DNA from: Aurantimicrobium sp. INA4
Lineage (GTDB): Bacteria; Actinomycetota; Actinomycetes; Actinomycetales; Microbacteriaceae
Direction: 5' to 3'
Length of the DNA stretch: 64,000 nucleotides
Assembly (NCBI RefSeq): GCF_027924525.1
Contig: NZ_AP027040.1
Span: 992,001 to 1,056,000 of the forward strand
Position numbers and translations under genes: made by a program. Of this stretch, positions 37,915-46,796 are shown in pieces. The stretch's first letter is position 1. The number at the start of each line of letters is the position of its first letter. The notes under the pieces are model-generated. The model was not told the origin of the DNA, ran no database searches, and was given only the letters and a program-made list of their open reading frames with translations.

Positions 37915-38409
37915 ATGGGTGTACGCATCGAAAAAATTGACCTTCCCGGTATTGGTGTTCGACACGACGTCATAACGCAAGCGGGACAACGCATCGGAGT
38001 ATTGAGCTACCGAGATGGCAACCGTGAGGTTGCCCTCTACGATCCAGAAGATCCCGACGCCATCCTGGGCTCTGTGGAACTCACAGGTGATGAGGCAGCA
38101 GCTCTATCTGACCTCCTCGGTCACGCCGCGCTTCTGAGCCAACTCTCTGGTTTGGGCGGTGGCACGATTGGTCTCTACACCGAACAACTCATGCTTCCGG
38201 CTGATTCCCGGTTCCTCGATCGCCCTCTCGGGGATACACAAGCTCGAACACAAACAGGAACCTCGATCGTTGCTATTTTGCGTGGCAAAGATGTCATTGC
38301 GTCACCTACTCCTGCAGAAATTCTGAGACTAGATGACCTGATTGTTGCTGTGGGAACCCGCGAAGGTTTAGACAAACTGGATTCATTGCTCGCACACAGC
38401 CAGGTATAG
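37915..38409 (+). CDS. Cation/proton antiporter regulatory subunit with TrkA-C domain (KhtT-like)
   Basis: A 164-aa cytoplasmic protein with an N-terminal domain IEKIDLPGIGVRHDVITQAGQ and a C-terminal TrkA-C (RCK_C) domain (about 95-160). The ligand-binding stretch TSIVAILRGKDVIASPTPAEILRLDDLIVAVGT is typical of KhtT. It would gate the antiporter encoded 4 bases downstream, in response to nucleotide or pH. The ATG has GGAGGC directly before it, preceded by TAACGT. Confidence 0.9.
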   Translation: MGVRIEKIDLPGIGVRHDVITQAGQRIGVLSYRDGNREVALYDPEDPDAILGSVELTGDEAAALSDLLGHAALLSQLSGLGGGTIGLYTEQLMLPADSRFLDRPLGDTQARTQTGTSIVAILRGKDVIASPTPAEILRLDDLIVAVGTREGLDKLDSLLAHSQV

Positions 38410-38412
38410 CCC

Positions 38413-39624
38413 ATGCACGACGAGACCTGGATGCTGATTGAGGTTGGAGCTCTGCTCCTAGGCCTCAGTCTGCTCGGTCGTGTCGCCATCAGGTTCGGCC
38501 AATCGCCCATCCCCCTGTATATGACAGCAGGATTGATTTTTGGTTCGGGCGGAATACTTCCTCTCAATGCCAGCACTGACTTCTTGAGTTCGGGTGCAGA
38601 GCTGGGCGTTGTTCTCTTGCTCCTCATGCTCGGTTTGGAATACTCTCCTACCGAGCTTGTTGGAAACCTCAAATCTTCTGCCAAATCTGGCATATGGGAT
38701 GCAGCACTCAATGCCCTCCCTGGTGCATTATTTGCTCTCTTATTGGGTTGGGGACCCGTTGCAGCTCTGGCCATGGCCGGTGTCACGTGGGTTTCTTCCT
38801 CGGGTGTGATTGCAAAAGTCCTGAGGGATCTGGGCCGTCTTGGTAACCGCGAGACGCCGATTGTGCTGTCAGTTTTGGTCCTTGAAGACCTCGCGATGGC
38901 TTTCTATCTGCCAATTTTGTCTGCGGTTGTAGTCGGGGCAAGTTTGGCCCAAGGTGCAATTACTGTGGCAATTGCCGTCGGTTCTGTCTCTGTTGTGTTG
39001 TTTCTTGCAGTTCGCCAAGGGAAAAAGCTCTCGCGCATTTTTTCTGCTGAACAACCAGAATCACTTTTGCTAGGTGTACTGGGTCTCACTATGTTGGTGG
39101 CCGGACTTGCTGCCACCGTTCAAGTCTCCGCAGCAGTTGGAGCATTCCTGGTGGGAATCGCTCTCTCGGGTCAGGTTGCACACAATGCAGAAAAACTTCT
39201 AGCTCCACTGCGTGACCTGTTTGCCGCTATCTTCTTTGTCTTTTTTGGGCTGACCACAAATCCTGCAGACATCCCACAAGTCTTCATTCCAGCTTTAATC
39301 CTGGCAATCATCACAATGTCCACCAAGGTTGCTACCGGTTACCTTGCGGCAAAGAGCGCTGGAATTGGCCGCCCAGGTCGCTGGCGTACCGGGGTTGCAC
39401 TCATGCCGCGTGGAGAATTCACCGTAATCATTGCTGGACTTGCTGTTTCTGCAGGAATACAGCCGTTGATTGCCCCTATGGCAGCTACCTACATGCTCAT
39501 TACTGTGATCTCTGGTCCAGTGCTTGCCCGCATCACAGATACAGCCTGGTTCAAGCAGCGCATGAAGAATGCCGCTAAGCGCGAGGGTGCGCTTGCTGGT
39601 AGCTCGAAGTCAGTCGCTCCATAG
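38413..39624 (+). CDS. KefB/KhtU-type monovalent cation:proton antiporter
   Basis: A 403-aa CPA2 transporter with about twelve helices. Features are the GQSPIPLYMTAGLIFG start, LLLMLGLEYSP near residue 73, VLVLEDLAMAFYLPIL with the conserved acidic residue near 158, and MPRGEFTVIIAGLA near 330. It pairs with the upstream TrkA-C subunit as in KhtTU potassium/proton exchange. Its 3' end overlaps the opposite-strand Xer recombinase gene by 50 bases. Confidence 0.93.
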   Translation: MHDETWMLIEVGALLLGLSLLGRVAIRFGQSPIPLYMTAGLIFGSGGILPLNASTDFLSSGAELGVVLLLLMLGLEYSPTELVGNLKSSAKSGIWDAALNALPGALFALLLGWGPVAALAMAGVTWVSSSGVIAKVLRDLGRLGNRETPIVLSVLVLEDLAMAFYLPILSAVVVGASLAQGAITVAIAVGSVSVVLFLAVRQGKKLSRIFSAEQPESLLLGVLGLTMLVAGLAATVQVSAAVGAFLVGIALSGQVAHNAEKLLAPLRDLFAAIFFVFFGLTTNPADIPQVFIPALILAIITMSTKVATGYLAAKSAGIGRPGRWRTGVALMPRGEFTVIIAGLAVSAGIQPLIAPMAATYMLITVISGPVLARITDTAWFKQRMKNAAKREGALAGSSKSVAP

Positions 39625-40483
39625 ATACATGGGTATATATCTGGGTTGTTCCCATACTTGCGTGCCCCAACATCTCCTGAACAATTCTTAAATCTGCCCC
39701 ACCATCTAACAGATGAGTCGCTGCTGTATGTCGAAGGGCATGGGGGCCGGCAGGTCCTGAACCACCCAGAGGCTCAAGTAATGATGCGACGAGCCCATAG
39801 ACAGCTCGTGTGCTCAGTCGACCACCCCGTGCCCCAACAAAAAAAGCTGAGGTTGCTGGTTTGCCTTCCAGCAGGACTGTGCGTGCGCGAACAAGATAGT
39901 CCGACAAAGCAGTAGCAGCAGGGTTGCCAAACGGAACTACCCGCTCCTTTGAACCTTTTCCCAGAACTCGAACTGTCAGTCGATCTAAATCAACATCACC
40001 CAGATTCAATCCGACCAGTTCTGAAACACGAAGACCTGAGGCATACAAAAGTTCAACTATGGCCAGATCACGCAGTGCTGCCGGCTCACCTTCAGCAGCA
40101 TTGCTGGTGAGGAAATCAAATACGTCTTGCAACTGAGGTTGTGAAATAACGCGAGGAAGAGACTGGTCAGCTTTTGGAGATTTTAAGCGTGAACCTGGAT
40201 CTGTTTCCAGAAAACCTTGTCGTCTGAGCCACTGGGTGAAACTTCGAGCACTTGCTGTGCGCCTGGCCAGGGTGGTCTTCGACAACCCAGCCTGAGCAGA
40301 CTCATAGAGCCAATCTCTCAAGAAATCGAGAGTGACATCGGAGACAGCTTCACGATTTTTTCGTTCGGCAAATGAACTGAGGTCTTTCAAGTCTGAGTAA
40401 TACGCCTTGATGGTGTGCTCCGAATAGCCGCGTTCAGCACTGAGGTACTGCATGAAGCCATCCAGTGCACTGTCGATACGCAT
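39575..40483 (-). CDS. xerC: Tyrosine recombinase XerC/XerD
   Basis: Resolves chromosome dimers at dif with FtsK. The 302-aa protein has an N-terminal SAM-like core-binding domain (residues 1-90) and a catalytic domain with the R-K-HxxR-H-Y set: ASGLRVSEL, LGKGSKER, HALRHTAATHLL, LGHASMGTTQIYTHV. Position next to dprA favours the XerC name, but the sequence alone cannot separate it from XerD. A weak CATTCT box lies six bases before the ATG. Confidence 0.92.
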   Translation of the reverse strand: MRIDSALDGFMQYLSAERGYSEHTIKAYYSDLKDLSSFAERKNREAVSDVTLDFLRDWLYESAQAGLSKTTLARRTASARSFTQWLRRQGFLETDPGSRLKSPKADQSLPRVISQPQLQDVFDFLTSNAAEGEPAALRDLAIVELLYASGLRVSELVGLNLGDVDLDRLTVRVLGKGSKERVVPFGNPAATALSDYLVRARTVLLEGKPATSAFFVGARGGRLSTRAVYGLVASLLEPLGGSGPAGPHALRHTAATHLLDGGADLRIVQEMLGHASMGTTQIYTHVSMERLTSSYQQAHPRA

Positions 40484-40497
40484 AGCTCAAGAATGCC

Positions 40498-41553
40498 TCA
40501 TTCAACGTCTTCGTGCTCGTCAGCTGGCGGAGTGTGACCTGGAAGTAGTTCACACATCTCAGCTGCGGTTGTCACGCAGATTGCGTCGTATTCACGTAGC
40601 AGGCGATGACACCCAGCAGATGAGGCACTTGTGATTGGTCCAGGAACGACACCTAAAGGCCTGCCGAGCGATGCTGCATGGTTTGCCGTGTTCAACGAGC
40701 CAGAACGCCATCCCGCCTCCATTACAACTGTGGCTTGTGTCGAAGCAGCAATAAGCCGGTTTCGCAACAGGAAGCGCCACTTGGTTGGCGAGTACCCACA
40801 GGGAGACTCTGCAAGAACCAGACCACTTTCCATGATTCTGCCCAAAAGTGCATCATGTCCGCTGGGATAGAACCGATCAACACCCCCGGCAAGAAAGGCC
40901 ATCGTGGTTCCTCCCACTGCCAAGGCAGAACGATGCGCCATTCCGTCAATGCCATAGGCGGCGCCAGAAACTATCGCTATGTCCTGTTGCGCAATAGCGG
41001 CCACCGTTTCCATCGTGACATGCTCGCCATATCCTGTTGATGCCCGCGCGCCAACAACCCCAAGCGATCGAGTGAATTTACTCACGGCATCACGATTCCC
41101 ACGTGCCCACAACCCTAGGGGTGCGTGCGCCGCCAAATCATCAAGACCACGTGGCCAATCCTCATCTTCTGGGGTGAGGAGAAACGCCCCTAAATGTGCC
41201 GCATGTACAACTGCATTAAGTGCATCCCTCGAGCTCAGTCGGGGTATCCACCGCTGTACACCTTCGGCGATGTCTTCGACGAGGTCCGGGAACTCTTGCT
41301 GGATCTCGATTCGAGATTGAACGATTCGAGCAATCTCATGGGCTGTGAGGCGTTGAATGAGGAGTTCAATTGAGTCGTGCGCTCCCACAGCACTAACTAG
41401 CAGGCCGGCAACTCTGTCGCCTGCTTCTGCAAGGGTGCCCCACACTGCTCGAGAAAAAGATGTGGCTATTTCACTACTGTTTGAATCCTGCTGTCGAACA
41501 GGTTTCATGTACTCGGTAACAGCAGATTCATGTAGTCCGCAGATTGTTGTCAT
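40498..41553 (-). CDS. dprA: DNA-processing protein DprA/Smf
   Basis: Loads RecA on incoming single-stranded DNA. The 351-aa protein has the Rossmann-like DprA core with VVGARASTGYGEHV near residue 165, SGAAYGIDGMAHRSAL near 195, FLAGGVDRFYPSGH, and RNRLIAASTQATVVMEAGWRSGSLNTA. The usual comM and yraN genes are missing between it and DUF2469. GGAGG lies 6 bases before ATG 41553. Cytosolic; it may act in recombination even where transformation is absent. Confidence 0.94.
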   Translation of the reverse strand: MTTICGLHESAVTEYMKPVRQQDSNSSEIATSFSRAVWGTLAEAGDRVAGLLVSAVGAHDSIELLIQRLTAHEIARIVQSRIEIQQEFPDLVEDIAEGVQRWIPRLSSRDALNAVVHAAHLGAFLLTPEDEDWPRGLDDLAAHAPLGLWARGNRDAVSKFTRSLGVVGARASTGYGEHVTMETVAAIAQQDIAIVSGAAYGIDGMAHRSALAVGGTTMAFLAGGVDRFYPSGHDALLGRIMESGLVLAESPCGYSPTKWRFLLRNRLIAASTQATVVMEAGWRSGSLNTANHAASLGRPLGVVPGPITSASSAGCHRLLREYDAICVTTAAEMCELLPGHTPPADEHEDVE

Positions 41554-41650
41554 GATGACCTCCGCAAAGAATCAACCATGCAGACAGCATGACAAAGAGA
41601 ACTACATTGTCACCTGTTGACGAAACTGGTCTGTCTGATGTTGTTGAGAA

Positions 41651-41974
41651 CTATTCGTCGAGTGCGAGTTCTTTAGGGAGCTCAAACTCTTTAGAAGAGA
41701 GTTCTTCCACGTTGACATCCTTGAATGTCAGCACTCGAACGCTCTTGACGAAGCGATCTGCACGGTAGACGTCCCACACCCACACGTCAGTCATGGTGAG
41801 CTCGAAATAGAAGTCGTGTTCTGCATCAATGCGCTTTACATCAACTTCGTTGGCTAGATAAAAGCGGCGTTCTGTCTCGATGACGTAGGAGAACTGCCCA
41901 ACAACATCCCGATATTCGCGATAGAGCGCCAGCTCGGCCTCGCGGTCGTAGTCATCGAAGTCTTCTTCATCCAT
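41651..41974 (-). CDS. DUF2469 protein
   Basis: A 107-aa acidic protein with MDEEDFDDYDREAELALYREYRDVV at its start and RRFYLANEVDV in the middle, characteristic of actinobacterial DUF2469 (the family usually found beside rnhB and lepB). Function unknown. The sequence shows no signal peptide or membrane helix. It follows rnhB by 22 bases on the same strand. Confidence 0.92.
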   Translation of the reverse strand: MDEEDFDDYDREAELALYREYRDVVGQFSYVIETERRFYLANEVDVKRIDAEHDFYFELTMTDVWVWDVYRADRFVKSVRVLTFKDVNVEELSSKEFELPKELALDE

Positions 41975-41996
41975 GGTGAATCAATCCTATGATGTT

Positions 41997-42626
41997 TTAC
42001 TTCACCCAACTTGCGCGGTGATATGGGGTCAGACCTCTCGTTTTGATAGCTTGCATGTGCAGTGCAGCACCGTAGCCTTTATTGGACGCCCAGCCATACT
42101 CAGGATGTTCACGATCCAGAGAAAGCATCAATTCGTCACGAGTCACTTTGGCAACAATTGACGCAGCAGAAACAACAGCACAGTCTTGATCTGCTTTCAC
42201 CCGCGTGACAACAGAAAGTTTGCTGCTTAACGCGGGGTTGAGCCAATCATGCGATCCATCCAACAAGACGGTGGCCTCTCCCACAGAAACACCACCATGG
42301 TGAAGCAACGCCAGTGCACGTTTTGCCGCCAGTCCCAAACACGCGGTGATGCCCATCTCATCGATCTCAAGCGCAGATGCTTCGCCGACGGCAGTGGGTG
42401 CCCAGGCCTGAACTTGAGGAAAGAGTGCAGTGCGCTTCTTTTCTGAAACGAGTTTTGAGTCGCGCAATCCAGTGGGAAACTCTGTGACCGAAGGGCTAAT
42501 GGCACAAACCCCCACCATGACTGGTCCTGCCATTGCGCCACGGCCGACCTCATCGATCCCGATAATCAGCTTGGCGCCAGAGGCAAACATTTCTGTCTCG
42601 ACCTGGAGAGATGGTTCAGCTGGCAT
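41997..42626 (-). CDS. rnhB: Ribonuclease HII
   Basis: Removes ribonucleotides from DNA and RNA primers. The 209-aa protein has the catalytic start GIDEVGRGAMAGP near residue 22 (Asp and Glu of the DEDD site), LLDGSHDW near 122, and KADQDCAVVSAASIVAKVTRD. It lies 5 bases after the lepB stop in a conserved leftward operon. Confidence 0.96.
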   Translation of the reverse strand: MPAEPSLQVETEMFASGAKLIIGIDEVGRGAMAGPVMVGVCAISPSVTEFPTGLRDSKLVSEKKRTALFPQVQAWAPTAVGEASALEIDEMGITACLGLAAKRALALLHHGGVSVGEATVLLDGSHDWLNPALSSKLSVVTRVKADQDCAVVSAASIVAKVTRDELMLSLDREHPEYGWASNKGYGAALHMQAIKTRGLTPYHRASWVK

Positions 42627-42631
42627 CTGAC

Positions 42632-43357
42632 CTACTGCGCTGCTGGAGCCGGTGGAACATCGGCAAAGACTTCAGGATAGTTCGACAACCACTCCCAGCG
42701 GCTCATGGGCCAGCTCAGCACAAAAGCTCGACCAACAACGTGATCCAACCCTACGAAACCTTTGCTGGGGGTTTCCGTGTTGTATCGAGAGTCTTTTGAG
42801 TTGTAGCGGTTATCCCCCATAACGAACAATGAATTGGCGGGAACAGTTACATTGAAATCGATAGCCGAAGCACGTGTTTCACCCGGTGGGAGGGTGATGT
42901 AAGGCTCAGAGATGGGGACACCATTGACAATGATCTGTCCCTCAGCAGAACAGCACTGCACCGTATCTCCAGGCATACCAATAACGCGTTTGATCAAGTG
43001 ATCATTACTATCTGGCGAAGCGAGACCGAAAAGTGAGAGCACCCACTCCACGCCTGCCTGAGTTGGGCTGACCTCAACAGGCGGCCTTGCTGGTAGCCAG
43101 CCTCCTGGGTCTTTGAATACGACAATGTCACCGTGTTCAACACTGACAACCTGGGGAACAAGCTCGTTAACAATGACTCTGTCGTCAATCATGAGCGTTT
43201 GTTCCATCGAAGCCGAGGGAATAAAGAATGACCTGATGAGGAAAGTTTTCACCACAAAGGAAACAACAATGGCGATTCCGAAGATTACCAAGACATCGCG
43301 GAGAAAAAACAACACAGAACGCCACGGATGGCGTGTTTGTGTTGTTGTGTCAGTCAT
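42632..43357 (-). CDS. lepB: Signal peptidase I
   Basis: Cleaves Sec and Tat signal peptides at the membrane. The 241-aa protein has one N-terminal membrane helix (about 18-40), catalytic Ser50 in PSASMEQTL, the general-base lysine probably Lys123 in LIKRVIGMPGD, and box E GDNRYNSKDSR. One copy only is seen in the window. It follows rplS after a terminator, so it has its own promoter. Confidence 0.96.
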   Translation of the reverse strand: MTDTTTQTRHPWRSVLFFLRDVLVIFGIAIVVSFVVKTFLIRSFFIPSASMEQTLMIDDRVIVNELVPQVVSVEHGDIVVFKDPGGWLPARPPVEVSPTQAGVEWVLSLFGLASPDSNDHLIKRVIGMPGDTVQCCSAEGQIIVNGVPISEPYITLPPGETRASAIDFNVTVPANSLFVMGDNRYNSKDSRYNTETPSKGFVGLDHVVGRAFVLSWPMSRWEWLSNYPEVFADVPPAPAAQ

Positions 43358-43442
43358 GTGGTTACTACTCCCCTGCAGCTCAAGTCTAGGTTGCCGATTC
43401 CGTCAAAAGCCTGTGTGGAGTTGGTGAAACTCCGAAATAGGG

Positions 43443-43475
43443 CAAAAAGATAACCCCCACACTGTGGGGGTTATC
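43443..43475 (-). terminator. Terminator of rplS
   Basis: A perfect 12-bp stem (43449-43460 with 43464-43475) with a 3-base loop lies 12 bases past the rplS stop and is followed on the leftward strand by TTTTT. A classical rho-independent terminator closing the rpsP-to-rplS operon. Confidence 0.93.
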
Positions 43476-43487
43476 TTGATGAAGATC

Positions 43488-43835
43488 TTAAAAGTCGCGC
43501 TTCTCTTTGATTTTCGCCTTCTTACCGCGCAGGTTACGCAGGTAGTACAGCTTTGCACGACGCACGTCACCGCGAGATACGACCTCAATGTGGTCAATAA
43601 CTGGGGAGTGCACTGGGAACTTACGCTCCACACCAACCTGGAAAGAAACCTTACGAACGGTGAAAGTTTCGCGAACGCCCTCACCGGAACGACCGATAAC
43701 AACACCCTGGAATACCTGGATACGAGAGCGGTTACCTTCGATGATGTTTACGTGAACCTTTACGGTGTCACCGGCGCGGAACTCTGGAATGTCGCTACGC
43801 AGCGATGGTGCGTCTACAGCGTCAAGAATGTGCAT
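43488..43835 (-). CDS. rplS: 50S ribosomal protein L19
   Basis: A 115-aa ribosomal protein at the 30S/50S interface. It starts [19 protein letters not shown] and carries [28 protein letters not shown] and [18 protein letters not shown] chose ATG 43835, the family-conserved start; the frame is open seven codons further upstream without support. The gene is preceded by a 132-base leader with a hairpin. Confidence 0.98.
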   Translation of the reverse strand: MHILDAVDAPSLRSDIPEFRAGDTVKVHVNIIEGNRSRIQVFQGVVIGRSGEGVRETFTVRKVSFQVGVERKFPVHSPVIDHIEVVSRGDVRRAKLYYLRNLRGKKAKIKEKRDF

Positions 43836-43906
43836 GATGTATCTCAATCTGTACAAGCCACAGGTCTCATACGTGAATGATGAAAAGAGAGTGTGCTGTG
43901 ATGAAA

Positions 43907-43936
43907 GTTTCAGTGCCCCCTGTGGCAGGGTGAAAC
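43907..43936 (-). other. Hairpin between trmD and rplS
   Basis: Two stacked inverted repeats: GTTTCA with TGAAAC (43907-43912 and 43931-43936) enclosing CCCTG with CAGGG (43918-43922 and 43926-43930). It lies 32 bases past the trmD stop and 70 bases before rplS. It could be an rplS autoregulatory leader or a weak trmD terminator (only three T follow). Confidence 0.4.
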
Positions 43937-43967
43937 AAACGGCACAAGTGACAATTCTGCCAGAAAT

Positions 43968-44663
43968 TTACTCAGGAAGTAAATCGGGCCGCATCCGCTT
44001 GGTGCGTTCTAGCTGTTGTTCGTGTCGCCATGCAGCGATTGCCGCATGGTTTCCCGACAGTAATACTTCTGGTACTTCGAGATCTCGCCAGACTGCAGGC
44101 TTGGTGTAGCTGGGATATTCCAGCAAACCGTCCTCGTGGCTTTCTTCAACGAGAGAGTCAGGATTGCCCACCATACCTGGGATAAGCCGCCCTATAGCCT
44201 CAATCATGGCTAGAGAAGCCACTTCTCCGCCGTTGAGAACATAGTCTCCCAAAGAGATGGGGCGTACTGTCATTCGTGTAGCAAAGTGGTCACTCACACG
44301 CTGGTCGATACCTTCATATCGTCCACAGGCAAAGATGAGTTGTTCCTCGTGCGAGAGTTCCTTGGCCACGGCTTGCGTGAAGGGCTCCCCAGCAGGTGAA
44401 GGAACAATCAAAATAGGACGCTGCGAGCTTTCTGAATCAGCCAGGATGGCATCGAGGGTGTCCCCCCAAGGCTCTGGCTTCATCACCATGCCAGCGCCAC
44501 CGCCATATGGAGTGTCATCGACTGTTCGATGTTTATCCGTGGTCACATCACGCAGATCATGCACATGCGTCTGGATGAGGCCTGACTGACGAGCTTTACC
44601 TAGGAGCGACACATCCAAGGTTGCAAAGAACTCAGGGAAAATCGTGACGATATCGATGCGCAT
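43968..44663 (-). CDS. trmD: tRNA (guanine-N1)-methyltransferase TrmD
   Basis: Methylates G37 of tRNA using the SPOUT trefoil knot. The 231-aa protein starts [13 protein letters not shown] and has [24 protein letters not shown], and the knot motif [15 protein letters not shown]. Its ATG overlaps the rimM stop (TAATG), so the two are translationally coupled. Confidence 0.98.
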   Translation of the reverse strand: MRIDIVTIFPEFFATLDVSLLGKARQSGLIQTHVHDLRDVTTDKHRTVDDTPYGGGAGMVMKPEPWGDTLDAILADSESSQRPILIVPSPAGEPFTQAVAKELSHEEQLIFACGRYEGIDQRVSDHFATRMTVRPISLGDYVLNGGEVASLAMIEAIGRLIPGMVGNPDSLVEESHEDGLLEYPSYTKPAVWRDLEVPEVLLSGNHAAIAAWRHEQQLERTKRMRPDLLPE

Positions 44664-45250
44664 TAGGCCTCGCTAGAGCCCTCAGTGAGTTCGTCATCCT
44701 CATCTTCAGGAAGCTCTTCGAACAAGCCTCCTGGTGGGGTGAGTGTCACGATCCCCTTATCAATATCCACTTCAGGAACAATTGCCTTCACAAATGGAAC
44801 CATCACTTCACCCTGAGCAGTTTTGACCACGAGGAGGTCTTGCGCGGGAAGGTGGTTAACACGTGCAATCGTGCCTACTTCAACACCATCACGGACAGCC
44901 TTCAAACCAGTGAGCTGGTGGTCATACCAGGCCTCTGGTTCTTCAGGAAGAACAGAAGTGTCATGGTCCACCCACAAGATTGCTTTAATCAGCGACTCAG
45001 CAGCCGTGCGATCGGGCACATCTTTGAAAAAAGCTACGGGGTGTGAGTTATACCAGCGCAGTTCAACGAGCTCAATACTTTTACCGTGCCAAGGTGACTC
45101 TTCAGGAACCTGAAGTGAGAAAACTGCTCCGGGAACAAAGCGCTTCTCAGGTTCGTCAGTGTAGAGCTCAACTTTGATTGCGCCTTTGAGGCCGTGAGCC
45201 TTTGTCAGACGCCCGACGCGAAGTTGGGTCTGCCTGGATTCAGCGGTCAC
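44663..45250 (-). CDS. rimM: 16S rRNA processing protein RimM
   Basis: A 30S maturation factor that binds S19. About 195 aa with the RimM N-terminal domain [23 protein letters not shown] and a PRC-barrel domain (about 100-180). The frame is open to an ATG at 45295, but that would overlap the KH gene by 44 bases; GTG 45250 lies one base after the KH stop and fits the family length. The acidic C-terminal end is a local extension. Confidence 0.92.
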   Translation of the reverse strand: MTAESRQTQLRVGRLTKAHGLKGAIKVELYTDEPEKRFVPGAVFSLQVPEESPWHGKSIELVELRWYNSHPVAFFKDVPDRTAAESLIKAILWVDHDTSVLPEEPEAWYDHQLTGLKAVRDGVEVGTIARVNHLPAQDLLVVKTAQGEVMVPFVKAIVPEVDIDKGIVTLTPPGGLFEELPEDEDDELTEGSSEA

Positions 45251-45251
45251 G

Positions 45252-45488
45252 TTAGGCGTCGGTGTCGACGACGTCGACACGAACCTTGCGACCATCAGCT
45301 AAGGCGTTCACAACAGTGCGAAGGGCCTTAGCAGTGCGGCCAGAACGGCCGATAACGCGGCCAAGGTCCTCGGGGTTCACATGAACCTCGAGGACCTCAC
45401 CACGATTGTTTGAACGCACAGCAACCTCAACGTCATCAGGGTGTTCAACGATTCCCTTGACGAGGTGCTTGACTGCTGATGCGAGCAT
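45252..45488 (-). CDS. khpA: KH-domain RNA-binding protein (KhpA-like)
   Basis: A 78-aa single KH domain protein with the GxxG-loop stretch LGRVIGRSGRTAKALRTVV near residue 40-60. The family (DUF2470/YlqC, KhpA) is always between rpsP and rimM in Gram-positive bacteria, as here, and acts with KhpB in RNA binding. No signal peptide. Confidence 0.94.
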   Translation of the reverse strand: MLASAVKHLVKGIVEHPDDVEVAVRSNNRGEVLEVHVNPEDLGRVIGRSGRTAKALRTVVNALADGRKVRVDVVDTDA

Positions 45489-45493
45489 GTTTG

Positions 45494-46060
45494 TTAGGCC
45501 TGTTCCTCGCCAGCTGCTTCTTCAGCAGCCTCAACGATTTCCTCAGCCTCGGCAACAACCTCTGCTGCTGCCTCTTCGACAACAGCCTCAGCTACAGCCT
45601 CTTCGACGATTGCTTCTGCAACTGCCTCTACTACTGCTTCCTCAGCGGCGGCCTCTACGACGGCTTCTTCAGCAGCTTCGACAGCTGCCTCTTCCTTCTT
45701 AGGTGCCTTTTCAGTCTTAGGAACGAGAACTGGCTTCTTCTTGGTATCGACAACGAATGCAGCCTTAGGCTCTGCAACCTTGATGGTGCTCTTTGCATTC
45801 TTGTCGCCCTTGAAGATTCCCCAGTCACCGGAGAGCTTCAGAAGTGCTTCAACCTGCTCGGTTGGCTGTGCGCCAACGGAGAGCCAGTACTGAGCACGCT
45901 CTGAGTTAACTTCGATGAAAGAAGGGTTCTCAGTTGGGTGGTACTTACCGATCTCCTCGATAACACGACCGTCACGCTTGGTGCGTGAGTCTGCTACGAC
46001 GATGCGGTAGTAAGGCGCACGGATTTTTCCGAGGCGCTTCAAACGGATTTTGACAGCCAC
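45494..46060 (-). CDS. rpsP: 30S ribosomal protein S16 with a long acidic tail
   Basis: The core, about residues 1-85, is standard S16: [29 protein letters not shown], then [11 protein letters not shown]. The frame opens 39 codons upstream, but GTG 46060 is the true start, with AGGAG 4 bases ahead. The total of 188 aa exceeds the roughly 80 aa of E. coli S16. The extra 100 residues are an Ala/Glu/Val-rich, strongly acidic low-complexity tail (after [16 protein letters not shown]). Actinobacteria often have such tails. First gene of the rpsP-khpA-rimM-trmD run. Confidence 0.97.
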   Translation of the reverse strand: MAVKIRLKRLGKIRAPYYRIVVADSRTKRDGRVIEEIGKYHPTENPSFIEVNSERAQYWLSVGAQPTEQVEALLKLSGDWGIFKGDKNAKSTIKVAEPKAAFVVDTKKKPVLVPKTEKAPKKEEAAVEAAEEAVVEAAAEEAVVEAVAEAIVEEAVAEAVVEEAAAEVVAEAEEIVEAAEEAAGEEQA

Positions 46061-46229
46061 AATTCTCCTGTGAGTGATGTGTAGTGGATGAACTGACGAC
46101 CGTGAGCGTGGGGGCACACTCGGTACAAGCTCTAGGGATTCAAGACATATCTGATTAGAGGGTCGGATATGAATCAAACTCGACTTCCTATTCTGGCAGG
46201 TTTGTCCAGGTTTTGGCTAATCGAGAAAC

Positions 46230-46796
46230 TTATCTTTCTTGCTTTTTCGCACTGATCACTCCGGTGTCAAAACCGAGTAGGTGCAATCCGCCGTGGAATC
46301 GGGCGTGCTCCACCTTGATACAGCGGTCCATCACAACAGTGAGGCCCTTTTCTTCGCCGTAGCGAGCTGCTTCTTCGTTGTAAATTCCCAGCTGAACCCA
46401 GATGGTCTTGGCACCTATAGCCACAACATCATCGATGACAGAGGGGATATCACTACCCTTGCGGAATACGTCCACAATGTCAGGAACTTCAGGCAAGGAA
46501 GCTAGGTCTGGATAAACCTTTTGGCCAAGAATTTCATCAGCATTGGGATTCACGAAATACACCCGGAAATTGCTTGACGAGAGCAAATACGTGCCAACAA
46601 AGTAGCTTGAACGAGCTGGATTAGGAGATGCACCAACAATCGCAACAGATTGAGCATTATTGAGGATGCGTTGGCGCGCTTTAGCATCCGGACCAACCCA
46701 GGTGCGCTGGGACTTCAGCAACTTAGCTAGTGGTGAATTGGCAGGCAGTTCACAACTGAGACCGTTCGCGAGCTGCGCATTGATAACTTCAGTCAT
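46230..46796 (-). CDS. CoA-binding protein (YccU/YneT family)
   Basis: A 188-aa Rossmann-fold protein with the CoA_binding_2 motifs VAIVGASPNPARSSYFVGTYL near residue 50, YFVNPNADEILGQKVYPDLA near 80, and the late VMDRCIKVEH. It lacks known catalytic residues; family members bind CoA and their role is unclear. It starts inside the metY stop (TAATG) and is therefore coupled to it. Confidence 0.87.
   Translation of the reverse strand: MTEVINAQLANGLSCELPANSPLAKLLKSQRTWVGPDAKARQRILNNAQSVAIVGASPNPARSSYFVGTYLLSSSNFRVYFVNPNADEILGQKVYPDLASLPEVPDIVDVFRKGSDIPSVIDDVVAIGAKTIWVQLGIYNEEAARYGEEKGLTVVMDRCIKVEHARFHGGLHLLGFDTGVISAKKQER

Noticed and set aside
41554..41650. Possible remnant of yraN or comM in the DUF2469-dprA gap
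   Set aside because: No reading frame or motif of either gene is recognisable in the 97 bases.
46061..46177. 39-codon N-terminal extension of rpsP
   Set aside because: S16 starts at VKIRLKR in all relatives, and AGGAG precedes the GTG at 46060.
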